Assembly: GCA_902476645.1 (NCBI GenBank) | Contig: CABSEG010000036.1 | Coordinates: 1-26,554 of the forward strand | DNA: 26,554 nucleotides | Source of the DNA: an uncultured Lachnospiraceae bacterium | GTDB taxonomy: Bacteria; Bacillota; Clostridia; Lachnospirales; Lachnospiraceae | Direction of reading: 5' to 3' | Part shown: one piece after another, positions 8,490 to 15,404 of the stretch | Position numbering within the stretch: position 1 is the first letter of the stretch | Layout of the letters: every line of letters starts with the position of its first letter | Notes under the pieces: model-generated | What the model was told of the DNA's origin: nothing | What the model saw: the letters and a program-made list of their open reading frames with translations, nothing else | The model's database searches: none | Position numbers and translations under genes: made by a program

Positions 8490-9230
8490 ATGGTCATCAA
8501 GGTTGCAATGCCGCATCATTTTCAGCTTCGGATGGTTTCCAGCTGGCCAAGTTTGTTGTTTCACAGGCCAAACGACGTTCATTATATAGGGGGAAGTGAA
8601 GTACTTCCGGCACCTTTGGAACCGGAACAGGAGGCCAAAGCGATTGAGAGTCTGGGTACCCCCAGAGAAGACGAGGCCAGATCCAGACTGATCGAACACA
8701 ATCTCAGATTGGTGGTATACATAGCGAAGAAATTTGATAATACGGGTGTGGGAGTGGAGGATTTGATTTCCATTGGAACTATAGGTCTGATCAAAGCCAT
8801 CAATACTTTTAAGCCGGATAAGAAAATCAAGCTGGCTACCTATGCTTCCAGATGTATAGAAAATGAGATTTTAATGTATCTGCGCAGAAATAATAAGACA
8901 AAAATGGAAGTGTCCATTGATGAGCCTTTGAATGTGGATTGGGATGGAAATGAGTTGTTGTTGTCTGATATTTTAGGTACAGATGAGGATGTGATCTATA
9001 AGGATATGGAGACAGAGGTGGAAAAGAAGCTGTTGACAAAGGCAATCGGTAAGCTTTCTTCCAGGGAGCAGACGATTGTGAAGCTTCGGTTTGGTATCAA
9101 TACCGCGGATGGAGAGGAGCGCACGCAGAAAGAGGTAGCAGATCTTCTGGGAATTTCTCAATCCTATATTTCCAGGTTAGAAAAGAAAATTATGAAACGC
9201 CTGAAAAAAGAAATCGTCCGGTTTGAATAA
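8490..9230 (+). CDS. sigE: RNA polymerase sporulation sigma factor SigE (pro-form)
   Basis: 246 residues. Close to SigE throughout: NLRLVVYIAKKFDNTG, EDLISIGTIGLIKAINTF, LATYASRCIENEILMYLRRN, DEPLNVDWDGNELLLSDILGTD, and a region 4 helix-turn-helix ending ISQSYISRLEKKIMKRLKKE. The first ~31 residues are a pro-sequence ending before YIGGSE, the conserved sequence at the SpoIIGA cleavage point. Here the pro-region (MVIKVAMPHHFQLRM...) is less Lys-rich than in Bacillus. It is the first mother-cell-specific sigma factor. AGGAGG at 8476-8481 overlaps the spoIIGA stop and lies 8 nt before the ATG. It is co-transcribed with spoIIGA. No terminator separates it from sigG. Confidence 0.97.
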   Translation: MVIKVAMPHHFQLRMVSSWPSLLFHRPNDVHYIGGSEVLPAPLEPEQEAKAIESLGTPREDEARSRLIEHNLRLVVYIAKKFDNTGVGVEDLISIGTIGLIKAINTFKPDKKIKLATYASRCIENEILMYLRRNNKTKMEVSIDEPLNVDWDGNELLLSDILGTDEDVIYKDMETEVEKKLLTKAIGKLSSREQTIVKLRFGINTADGEERTQKEVADLLGISQSYISRLEKKIMKRLKKEIVRFE

Positions 9231-9289
9231 AGTATCCTCTTTTTGTCAAGGACTAAAACTTTATTAAATTTGGGCTTCAAGCGTATAGG

Positions 9290-9355
9290 TAAGCGCCATA
9301 GTGAGAATCATCTTACTAGAAACTAATTCTAGGAGGGTTCTAACTATGGCGCTTA
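9290..9355 (+). promoter_or_regulatory. Long hairpin sequestering the sigG ribosome site and start codon
   Basis: A perfect 13-bp inverted repeat (9290-9302, TAAGCGCCATAGT; 9343-9355, ACTATGGCGCTTA) has the sigG ATG (9346-9348) inside its right arm. The pairing continues inward: 9304-9309 with 9336-9341, and 9311-9315 with 9330-9334, interrupted only by two G·A-type mismatches. About 24 pairs enclose a 14-nt loop. The SD AGGAGGG (9331-9337) is almost wholly paired. Any transcript that starts upstream of 9290, such as read-through from spoIIGA-sigE, would present a closed start. A transcript starting inside the left arm would not. Confidence 0.8.
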
Positions 9356-10122
9356 ATAAAGTTGAAATATGCGGTGTAAACACAGCAAAGCTTCCGATTC
9401 TGTCCAATGAAGAAAAGGAAGCTTTGTTTGTTCGAATTAAGGCGGGAGACGAGGAAGCCAGAGAATTATATATAAAGGGAAATTTAAGGCTGGTTTTAAG
9501 CGTAATCAAGCGATTTGGAAGCAGCAATGAAAATGCGGACGATTTGTTTCAGATCGGATGTATCGGGCTGATGAAGGCCATAGATAACTTTAATCTGGAG
9601 TTGGGGGTACGCTTCAGTACCTATGCAGTACCTATGATTATTGGTGAAATCCGAAGATATCTGAGAGACAATAATTCCATCCGGGTGAGCCGATCGCTCA
9701 GGGATACCGCTTATAAAGCGATCTATGCCAAAGAAGGATACGTAAAGAAGCATCTGAAGGAACCTACAATCCACGAGATTGCTGAAGAAATCGGAATTTC
9801 CAAGGAGGATATCGTATTTGCCATGGATGCCATTCAGACGCCTATGAGCCTGTATGATCCGGTGTATACGGAGGGCGGAGATACTCTTTATGTGATGGAT
9901 CAGATCAGCGATAAAAAAAGCAGGGAGGAAAACTGGGTGGAGTCCATTTCCTTAAGCGAGGCAGTGAAAAGGCTTGGGGAGCGGGAGCGCCATATCATAG
10001 AGTTGCGCTTCTATGAGGGAAAGACCCAGATGGAAGTGGCAAAGGAGATTAATATCTCCCAGGCCCAGGTCAGCAGGTTGGAAAAAAGTGCCTTAAAAAG
10101 TATGAGGGCCTACCTGCGTTAA
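9346..10122 (+). CDS. sigG: RNA polymerase sporulation sigma factor SigG
   Basis: 258 residues from ATG 9346, chosen because AGGAGGG at 9331-9337 is 8 nt upstream and MALNKVEICGVNTAKLPIL is the conserved SigG opening. An in-frame GTG at 9301 gives a non-conserved extension. Region 2 (NLRLVLSVIKRFGSSNENADDLFQIGCIGLMKAIDNF, FSTYAVPMIIGEIRRYLRDN), region 3 (AIYAKEGYVKKHLKEPTIHEIAEEIGIS) and region 4 (HIIELRFYEGKTQMEVAKEINISQAQVSRLEK) are complete. It directs late forespore transcription. The conserved gene order spoIIGA-sigE-sigG is kept. In the 115-nt gap before it there is no terminator. There is a weak sigma-F-like promoter candidate (GTATA at 9283-9287, then GAGAATCATC at 9303-9312, only 3 of 5 key -10 bases). 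The start is enclosed in the hairpin described separately. Confidence 0.97.
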   Translation: MALNKVEICGVNTAKLPILSNEEKEALFVRIKAGDEEARELYIKGNLRLVLSVIKRFGSSNENADDLFQIGCIGLMKAIDNFNLELGVRFSTYAVPMIIGEIRRYLRDNNSIRVSRSLRDTAYKAIYAKEGYVKKHLKEPTIHEIAEEIGISKEDIVFAMDAIQTPMSLYDPVYTEGGDTLYVMDQISDKKSREENWVESISLSEAVKRLGERERHIIELRFYEGKTQMEVAKEINISQAQVSRLEKSALKSMRAYLR

Positions 10123-10145
10123 GATACTATTACGCAGGCAGGCCC
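10106..10145. terminator. Hairpin at the convergent sigG / PAP2 gene ends
   Basis: GGGCCT-a-CCTGCGT (10106-10119) and ACGCAGG-c-AGGCCC (10132-10145) form a 13-bp stem with one mismatch. The sigG stop lies in its loop. On the plus strand no T-run follows. On the minus strand a TTTTT occurs a few bases beyond, so it may work best for the minus-strand gene. Confidence 0.55.
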
Positions 10146-10157
10146 CAAGAAAAATGC

Positions 10158-10814
10158 CTATTCTCTTGAGTAGACTGCCGCCTTTTGGGCTGTGGCCCAG
10201 GGGCGGTAGATCACCAGATAACAGATGCAGTTTAAGATCAAAGCGCCAAGAACATCGATCACCGAATGCTGTTTTAAAAACATGGTGGACAAGATGATGG
10301 ATACGCACAGAACAAAAGATAAAAGCACGACCCAGCGTTTCTTTTTCAGTGTCTCGCAGTTCATCACTGCCATATGAGCTGCCACAGAGTTGAAGACGTG
10401 GATACTCGGAAAAATATTCGTAGGAGTGTCTATACTATAGAGATATTCCACCAGTCTGGTAAAGAAGTTGTCTCTGGCAATATAGAGGGGACGCAGTTCA
10501 TGTCCATTGGGAAATATAAAGGACACAATCAGAAACAGTGTCATTCCAATGCCGAGATTGGTAATATAAGCGTAATACTCTCCCTTATTTTTGTTCCAAA
10601 ACATAAAGTAAAAAAGTGTTACTGCAATATACAGAAACCACAAAAAGTAAGGAATAATAAAGTATTCACAAAACGGAATGTAGCTGTCTATTTTCGAATA
10701 GAGAATATGAATACGTTCATCCGGGCGCCCCTCAAGGAAAGCGAACATCGCCATATAGAATATAAAATAGACAGGTACAATCCAAATATGGAGATTCTTT
10801 TTCAAAAACTTCAT
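10158..10814 (-). CDS. PAP2-superfamily membrane phosphatase-like protein
   Basis: 218 residues. The start at 10814 has GGAGG 8 nt upstream; an upstream in-frame ATG (10880) has no ribosome site and lies beyond the promoter -10. There are five to six membrane helices. The PAP2 motifs are recognisable: NGHELRP (a degenerate first motif), PSIHVFNSVAAH (second motif with PS-x-H), and KQHSVIDVLGA (third motif with the His/Asp catalytic dyad). Members remove phosphate from lipid phosphates such as phosphatidate or undecaprenyl pyrophosphate, or transfer head groups. The substrate here cannot be read from sequence. It is convergent with sigG and divergent from a polysaccharide deacetylase-like gene, which would suit a cell-envelope lipid role. 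Confidence 0.85.
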   Translation of the reverse strand: MKFLKKNLHIWIVPVYFIFYMAMFAFLEGRPDERIHILYSKIDSYIPFCEYFIIPYFLWFLYIAVTLFYFMFWNKNKGEYYAYITNLGIGMTLFLIVSFIFPNGHELRPLYIARDNFFTRLVEYLYSIDTPTNIFPSIHVFNSVAAHMAVMNCETLKKKRWVVLLSFVLCVSIILSTMFLKQHSVIDVLGALILNCICYLVIYRPWATAQKAAVYSRE

Positions 10815-10851
10815 GCTAGATGCCTCCAATACAGATTGTCTTTTCCAGGAG

Positions 10852-10880
10852 ATTATAGCACAGGAAAAAAAACCGCACAA
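10852..10880 (-). promoter_or_regulatory. Sigma-A promoter of the PAP2 gene
   Basis: On the minus strand TTGTGC (10880-10875) and TATAAT (10857-10852) are 17 bp apart, and TGC before the -10 makes it an extended -10. The start site would lie about 35 nt before the chosen ATG. Confidence 0.7.
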
Positions 10881-11004
10881 TGTTCTTTTGTTTTATTTAA
10901 GAAACTTTAGAGAATCCTTAAGCCTTCTTCCATGGAACCATCTCATGACAGAGGAAATCGAAAGGAATCTTAAGATTTCAGAAACGGAAATAAGAAAATT
11001 TTAC

Positions 11005-11033
11005 TTGTCATTCGCCCCAAAAGATGAGAAAAT
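11005..11033 (+). promoter_or_regulatory. Weak promoter candidate for the deacetylase-like gene
   Basis: TTGTCA (11005-11010) and GAAAAT (11028-11033) are 17 bp apart. The -10 matches only 4 of 6, so this is tentative. The rest of the 255-bp divergent spacer (10815-11069) shows no gene. Confidence 0.3.
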
Positions 11034-11069
11034 GAATTGGATTACGAAAACATAAGGGGAGATTTACGA

Positions 11070-12596
11070 ATGAGCAATGAGTACAGGAAACAGGAAGAAA
11101 CGGAACTGGGAATGCGTGCGGCAGCTGAACGCAGACGCAGGCGACGGCAGCAGCGCAGGCGGGCGATGATACTAAGGTGTATCATATTTGCAGTCCTTTT
11201 GGTTTTGCTGGTGGCGGTGGTGGTTATTGCCGTTAGGGCGATTAAAGGACCGGAACAGGAAGGAAAACCTGTGAACGCCACGGTTCGTCAGGAAGAAGAG
11301 ACCAAGGAAGATCAGACAGTGAAGGAAACAGAGAGCGAGACCAGGCCTTCAGATGATAAGACAGCACTTATGGAGGAGGCTGATTTGATGGCGGCCGGAT
11401 ACGATTACGACGGAGCTATAGACTTGCTGAAGACCATACCGGGATACGAGTCGGATCCGGAGATTACAGAGGCAATCAGCGGCTATGAGTCCACAAAGGC
11501 CAGCTGCGTCCCTGTAAATGTGGATCAGGTGCCGCATATTTTCTACCATTCTCTGATCAATGACACGGACAGGGCCTTCAATGTGGCCACGCTGGGGCAG
11601 GCCCAGGTGGATGGTATGAATGCCTGGATGACCACCGTGGAGGAGTTTGACAAGATTACGCAGCAAATGTACGATAATGGATATGTCTTTGTGCGGTTGC
11701 GGGATCTGGTGGTAGAGACCAAAGACGAAAATGGAAATGTGAAATTTGAGAAAAATACGAATCTCATGTTGCCTCCCGGCAAAAAAGCGGTGGTATTGTC
11801 TGTGGATGACTTAAGTTATTACCATTCTTACGAGGCTGCAGGCTATCCTGATAAGCTGGTATTGGATGAAGAGGGTAAGGTAAAGTGCCATTACGTGAAA
11901 TCCGACGGCACCGAGGAGGTGGGGGATTTTGATGTGGTACCCAGATTGAATGCCTTTCTGGAGGAACATCCCGACGGAGCGTATAAGGGGGCAAGAGGAA
12001 TGATTGCCCTGACCGGGTACGATGGCGTTTTCGGTTACCGCACGGACGTGGCATATAAGACAGGAGAAAAACTGACCCAGGATCAAAGCGACTGGCTGGC
12101 AAAACATCCGGATTTTAACTGGGATCAGGAGGTGGAAGAAGCCAAGAAGATTGCAGAGGCGATCAAAGAGAGTGGCTGGGAATTTGCCAGCCATACCTGG
12201 GGGCATTTAAGTGTGACGAACCGCACAGTAGAAGAGTTAAAGACGGATAATGAGAAATGGGTTGCCACGGTACAAAATATTGTGGGACCTGTGGATACGA
12301 TTATCTTTGCTCACGGCAATGATATCGGAGACTGGCAGGATTACAGCCAGGATAACGAGAAGTTCCAGTACTATAAGAGCGTAGGGTATAATTTCTTCTG
12401 CAATGTGGATGGTTCTACCCCTTACTGGGTACAGATCCGGGACAATTATGTGAGACAGGGAAGAATTGATCTGGATGGTTTTATGTTGTATAAGGCCAGT
12501 ACCGGACAGACGGATGTCTTAGACGGCATGTTTGACGCATCCCAGGTATTCGATAGCAGAAGACCCACTCCAGTGGTGGCGAACGGAGAATCTTAA
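11070..12596 (+). CDS. Membrane-anchored polysaccharide deacetylase-like (CE4) protein
   Basis: 508 residues from ATG 11070 (AGGGGAGA upstream; MSNEYRKQEE). A very basic cytoplasmic head (RRRRRRQQRRR) precedes one membrane helix (~residues 36-58), then an acidic Thr/Glu-rich linker and an extracellular domain. The NodB/CE4 elements are a first metal-site motif, VVLSVDDLSYY (DD of the TFDD type), and a second, FASHTWGH, with the H-x3-H metal ligands. FAHGNDIGDW is close to the later RxPY/LxxP-region strands. CE4 enzymes remove acetyl groups from peptidoglycan GlcNAc/MurNAc or other wall glycans. Two long insertions (YDGVFGYRTDVAYKTGEKL and a Lys/Glu region) make the domain larger than usual. 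The catalytic assignment rests on motifs alone; the substrate is unknown. Confidence 0.8.
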   Translation: MSNEYRKQEETELGMRAAAERRRRRRQQRRRAMILRCIIFAVLLVLLVAVVVIAVRAIKGPEQEGKPVNATVRQEEETKEDQTVKETESETRPSDDKTALMEEADLMAAGYDYDGAIDLLKTIPGYESDPEITEAISGYESTKASCVPVNVDQVPHIFYHSLINDTDRAFNVATLGQAQVDGMNAWMTTVEEFDKITQQMYDNGYVFVRLRDLVVETKDENGNVKFEKNTNLMLPPGKKAVVLSVDDLSYYHSYEAAGYPDKLVLDEEGKVKCHYVKSDGTEEVGDFDVVPRLNAFLEEHPDGAYKGARGMIALTGYDGVFGYRTDVAYKTGEKLTQDQSDWLAKHPDFNWDQEVEEAKKIAEAIKESGWEFASHTWGHLSVTNRTVEELKTDNEKWVATVQNIVGPVDTIIFAHGNDIGDWQDYSQDNEKFQYYKSVGYNFFCNVDGSTPYWVQIRDNYVRQGRIDLDGFMLYKASTGQTDVLDGMFDASQVFDSRRPTPVVANGES

Positions 12597-12661
12597 GAAA
12601 CAGGAGAGAAACTCTGTGCAGGAGGATAAAACCGAATGCATAGGGTTTTCTTTTGCTCTGG

Positions 12662-12712
12662 AAAAAAGAGAAATACCCCGCCCGCGACGCCGTTGCCGCA
12701 GACGGGATATTT
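12662..12712 (-). terminator. Strong intrinsic terminator of the candidate sRNA
   Basis: On the minus strand 12712-12671 folds as an 18-bp stem (with G·T pairs, no bulge) around a 6-nt loop AACGGC, followed by CTC and six T (12667-12662). It lies on the strand opposite to both flanking genes, so it must serve a separate minus-strand transcript, or less likely attenuate antisense transcription into the deacetylase gene. Confidence 0.75.
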
Positions 12713-12847
12713 TAAGGGGAGGATAAGTATTAATCTTATCTTTTGTATTCGATTTTTCCCGTTGGAGGGGGATCCAACAAGGAAGCATACGCGGTAATCT
12801 GATAAGAATGCCGGTGCCTTTGCTCCGACTGTTTTCTTATGAGATTA
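12662..12847 (-). ncRNA. Candidate small regulatory RNA with C-rich anti-SD segments
   Basis: The ORF-free 387-bp gap 12597-12983 holds, on the minus strand, what reads as a complete RNA gene of about 186 nt. From 5' to 3' it has: hairpin 1 (12847-12795, TAATCTCATAAGAA pairing with TTCTTATCAGATTA, 13 bp and one C·C mismatch); hairpin 2 (12778-12761, GTTGGA/TCCAAC with a loop TCCCCC); hairpin 3 (12740-12722, GATAAG/CTTATC); a single-stranded CTCCCCTTA (12721-12713); and a long terminator. C-rich loops that can pair with Shine-Dalgarno sequences are a hallmark of several Firmicutes sRNAs. I do not recognise it as 6S, SRP, tmRNA, RNase P or a known riboswitch. Function is inferred only. Confidence 0.6.
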
Positions 12848-12852
12848 GTCAT

Positions 12853-12882
12853 AGTATATCCGGGTTTTAAAATCCTATACAA
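12853..12882 (-). promoter_or_regulatory. Promoter of the candidate sRNA
   Basis: On the minus strand TTGTAT (12882-12877) and TATACT (12858-12853) are separated by 18 bp. The predicted start, about 7 nt on (around 12846), coincides with the base of hairpin 1. Confidence 0.55.
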
Positions 12883-12891
12883 ATCTTAAGA

Positions 12892-12928
12892 AAAAAATAG
12901 ATATTTTTTAGAGAAGAAATTTTATAAT
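12892..12928 (+). promoter_or_regulatory. ABC operon promoter with palindromic operator at the -35 position
   Basis: TATAAT (12923-12928) has no recognisable -35 at 16-18 bp. In that position lies an 18-bp palindrome AAAAAATA-ga-TATTTTTT (12892-12909), preceded by CTTAAG (12885-12890). This arrangement suggests regulator-dependent transcription of the three-gene ABC operon, but the regulator is not in the window. AT-rich sequence makes chance symmetry possible. Confidence 0.45.
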
Positions 12929-12983
12929 AGAAAAACAGGCAAAACCTATCCCGGTTAAAAGGGAAATCAGGAAGAAAAGAGGA

Positions 12984-13679
12984 GTGTTTATGGAGGAATT
13001 GATCAAGGTGGTGGACCTTTGTAAGGTCTATAATCCGGGAGAGAACGAGGTCAGGGCTCTGGATCATGTGAATCTGTCCGTTGGAAGGGGAGAATTTGTG
13101 GCGATCATCGGCCAGTCCGGATCCGGAAAGTCCACTCTGATGAATATGCTGGGGTGTCTGGATATTCCCACATCCGGTACGTACTACCTAAATGGCACAG
13201 ATGTGTCCACCATGAAAGACAATGACCTGTCGGCCATTCGAAACCGGGAGATTGGATTTATCTTTCAGGGATTTAATTTGATCAGTAATCTGACGGCGTT
13301 GGAAAATGTGGAACTTCCTTTGATCTACCGGGGAGTCGACCGCAGACATCGAAAGAAGTTGGCGGAGGAATCGCTGAAGATGGTGGGACTGGAGAAGCGA
13401 ATGTCCCATAAGCCTGCGGAAATGTCAGGAGGCCAGCAGCAAAGAGTGGCGATTGCCAGGGCCATTGCCCCCAAGCCTCCTGTGATTCTTGCAGACGAAC
13501 CCACGGGAAACTTAGATTCTGCGTCCAGTCGGGAGATTATGGACATTTTAAAGGAATTGCACAGGGGAGGAAGAACCGTGGTGCTGATTACCCACGATAA
13601 TGGAATTGCCGAACAGGCAAAGCGGGTTGTAAGAATTTTAGACGGGAAGATCGAATCAGATGTGATCCATGAGGAGTGA
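12984..13679 (+). CDS. ABC transporter ATP-binding protein, MacB/LolD/YknY type
   Basis: 231 residues, typical of the family. Walker A is GQSGSGKST, the Q-loop is FIFQGFNLI, the signature is MSGGQQQRVAIARA, Walker B is VILADEPTGNLD and the H-loop is LITHDN. All are intact. It powers a mechanotransducing export pump together with the two genes that follow: a membrane fusion protein and a MacB-like permease. GAGGAG, ribosome site for the next gene, overlaps its 3' end and the downstream start is only 4 nt past its stop, showing tight coupling. The start ATG lies 20-odd bases after AAGAGGAG. In Gram-positives such triplets (YknXYZ-like) defend against toxic peptides or export peptides; the substrate here is unknown. 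Confidence 0.95.
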   Translation: MFMEELIKVVDLCKVYNPGENEVRALDHVNLSVGRGEFVAIIGQSGSGKSTLMNMLGCLDIPTSGTYYLNGTDVSTMKDNDLSAIRNREIGFIFQGFNLISNLTALENVELPLIYRGVDRRHRKKLAEESLKMVGLEKRMSHKPAEMSGGQQQRVAIARAIAPKPPVILADEPTGNLDSASSREIMDILKELHRGGRTVVLITHDNGIAEQAKRVVRILDGKIESDVIHEE

Positions 13680-13683
13680 AAAA

Positions 13684-15390
13684 ATGAAGAAGAAAAAGCA
13701 GTTAGGTATTTTAATTGGAGCGGTTCTTTTAATTGTCGCAGTGGCGGCGGTGGGTAAAAATCTGTTTACGACTGCCACAGGAGGGGAGGCTTCGCTGCCT
13801 CAGGTTGAAGTTGCAACCGCCAAAACAGGGCAGGTGGAGGAGCGGCTAGATGCCAGCGGAACCGTGGTCAGCGACCGGGTGAAGGTGTTCTTTTCACCGG
13901 TCAATGCCACGATAGACCGGTTGAATGTTCAGGTGGGAGATGTGGTGGATGAGGGAGAGACCTTGCTCACCTTCAATCTGGATGATTTAAAGGAACAGAA
14001 TGAAAAGGCAGAGCTTACAAAGCAGGCAGCGGATTATGGAAATCAGGATACCATTAACAAAGCCAACGCAGCTGCCGGCAGACAGGCCCAGGCGGCTGCA
14101 GATGCGAAAACACTGGAAAGCCAGGTGGCGGCCAAGGAGCAGGAGGTAGCCGACTTAAAAGCTGCCATAGCGGATGCCGGCAAACAGGCACAGCAGGATG
14201 CCGAAAAGGAGGCCGAAAAGACGCAAAAGAAGGCTCAGGAGGCTTGCAAGAAGGCATCAAAGGAGTATCAAAAGCAGGTGAAAGCGGCCGCAAAAGCAGA
14301 AGCGAAATGCCAGGATCTGGTCAATAGCGCTCAGGCTGCCTATAACACAGCGAAGGCAGAGTATGAGATTGCCTTTGCTTCCTGGAATGGTGAGTCCAAT
14401 CCGCAGACAAAAGAAGCCAAGGAAAAGGCCTTGAGAGAAAAGAATGAGGCCGTCAATGGAGCCCAGACGGCGTTGAATCAAGCCGAGGCCAGTCTGAAAC
14501 AGGCTTCAGAGGGAAGGAAAAACCTGGAGGAACAAAAACCCACTCTTTCCGGAAGCGCAGAGGGTGGTTTGCAGTCTGAAGGAGAGGTAGTGGCAGATAC
14601 CCAGGACTTACAGTCAAAGCTGGAGACTGCCACAAACGAGCTGGCGGAACTTCAGTCTGACCTTGCGGCCAAGGAAGCGGCTTCAGAGGGGGAAAGTCCT
14701 GCTCTGTCTGGGGAGGCTTTGGGACAGATGGAAGCCAACAGCAATCTTCAGGAGCTGGAAAGCAAGAGCATTGAGGAGCGGATCAAAGAGGGAGAAAAGG
14801 GAATTACCGCTGAATTTCACGGTGTGATATCCGAGTGCCAGGTGGCGGAGGGCTCTTCCGCAGCGGAAGGCGGTCAGCTTTTTACGCTTCAGAGTATGGA
14901 TGAAGTCAGTGTGCATGTGACGGTGTCCAAATACGATTATGAAAAGGTAAAAGAGGGGCAAAAGGCCGCCATCACTCTGGCCGGGGAAACATACGAAGGC
15001 ACCGTTTCCAGGGTGGAGCGGATTGCCACGCCTAACGAAAAAGGCACACCGGTAATCGGGGTTCAGGTGTCTATTGATCAACCGGACGAGAACATCTTTA
15101 TCGGCGTGGAAGCAAAGGTGGAAATCTATGGAGAGAAAGCTGAGGATGCTGTTCTGATTCCTGTGGAGGCGGTGAATACGGGAAATGATGGTTCCTTTTG
15201 CTATGTACTAAAAGAGAATGTCATAGAAAAACAGTCCATTGAGACAGGAATTGCATCGGATGATGAGATTCAGATTATCAGCGGTTTGCAGGAAGGCGAT
15301 CTAGTAGTATTGGATATAGGGACATTGCAGGAAGGCGATCAAGCCCAGCCAGCCTCCAAGCAAAATGAGGAAGAAACAGCGCAGCAATAG
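13684..15390 (+). CDS. Membrane fusion (HlyD/MacA/YknX-like) subunit of ABC exporter
   Basis: 568 residues from ATG 13684 (GAGGAG at 13671-13676). An N-terminal membrane helix (~residues 6-24, LGILIGAVLLIVAVAAVG) is followed by a beta/lipoyl start (ATAKTGQVEERLDASGTVVS), a very long Ala/Lys/Glu-rich coiled coil (roughly residues 100-350), the second lipoyl half (ITAEFHGVISECQVAEGSSAAEGGQLFTLQ), a beta-barrel (VSVHVTVSKYDYEKVKEGQKAAITLAGETYEGTVSRVERIA) and a membrane-proximal domain (VLIPVEAVNTGNDGSFCYVLKENVIEKQSIETG). It bridges the permease to the wall side. Most relatives are ~380-420 residues; the extra length is the expanded coiled coil. The Cys pair in the coiled coil (QEACKKA, EAKCQDL) is curious for an extracellular domain. 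Confidence 0.92.
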   Translation: MKKKKQLGILIGAVLLIVAVAAVGKNLFTTATGGEASLPQVEVATAKTGQVEERLDASGTVVSDRVKVFFSPVNATIDRLNVQVGDVVDEGETLLTFNLDDLKEQNEKAELTKQAADYGNQDTINKANAAAGRQAQAAADAKTLESQVAAKEQEVADLKAAIADAGKQAQQDAEKEAEKTQKKAQEACKKASKEYQKQVKAAAKAEAKCQDLVNSAQAAYNTAKAEYEIAFASWNGESNPQTKEAKEKALREKNEAVNGAQTALNQAEASLKQASEGRKNLEEQKPTLSGSAEGGLQSEGEVVADTQDLQSKLETATNELAELQSDLAAKEAASEGESPALSGEALGQMEANSNLQELESKSIEERIKEGEKGITAEFHGVISECQVAEGSSAAEGGQLFTLQSMDEVSVHVTVSKYDYEKVKEGQKAAITLAGETYEGTVSRVERIATPNEKGTPVIGVQVSIDQPDENIFIGVEAKVEIYGEKAEDAVLIPVEAVNTGNDGSFCYVLKENVIEKQSIETGIASDDEIQIISGLQEGDLVVLDIGTLQEGDQAQPASKQNEEETAQQ

Positions 15391-15404
15391 GAAAGGAGCA
15401 GAAA

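Noticed and set aside
9226..9265. AATAAAGT/ACTTTATT inverted repeat after sigE as a terminator
   Set aside because: The stem is weak and AT-only with a long loop, and no T-run follows. Read-through into sigG is expected.
10374..10910. 178-codon plus-strand open frame
   Set aside because: It lies antisense to the PAP2 gene, has no ribosome site, and its protein is low-complexity Lys/His/Arg-rich without family features. The minus-strand frame has clear PAP2 motifs, a promoter and an SD.
10813..11055. 80-codon plus-strand frame in the divergent spacer
   Set aside because: No ribosome site at the start. It overlaps the PAP2 promoter and start, and no recognisable protein is encoded.
12519..12788. 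Short frames on both strands around 12519-12788
   Set aside because: They cross strong hairpins and the deacetylase 3' end, lack ribosome sites and give Arg/Pro-rich noise. The RNA interpretation explains the region better.
12662..12847. Candidate RNA considered as 6S RNA or a riboswitch
   Set aside because: 5' and 3' ends do not pair into the long closing stem of 6S RNA, and no conserved core of SAM, glycine, c-di-GMP, cobalamin or other riboswitches is seen. There is also no downstream minus-strand gene to control.
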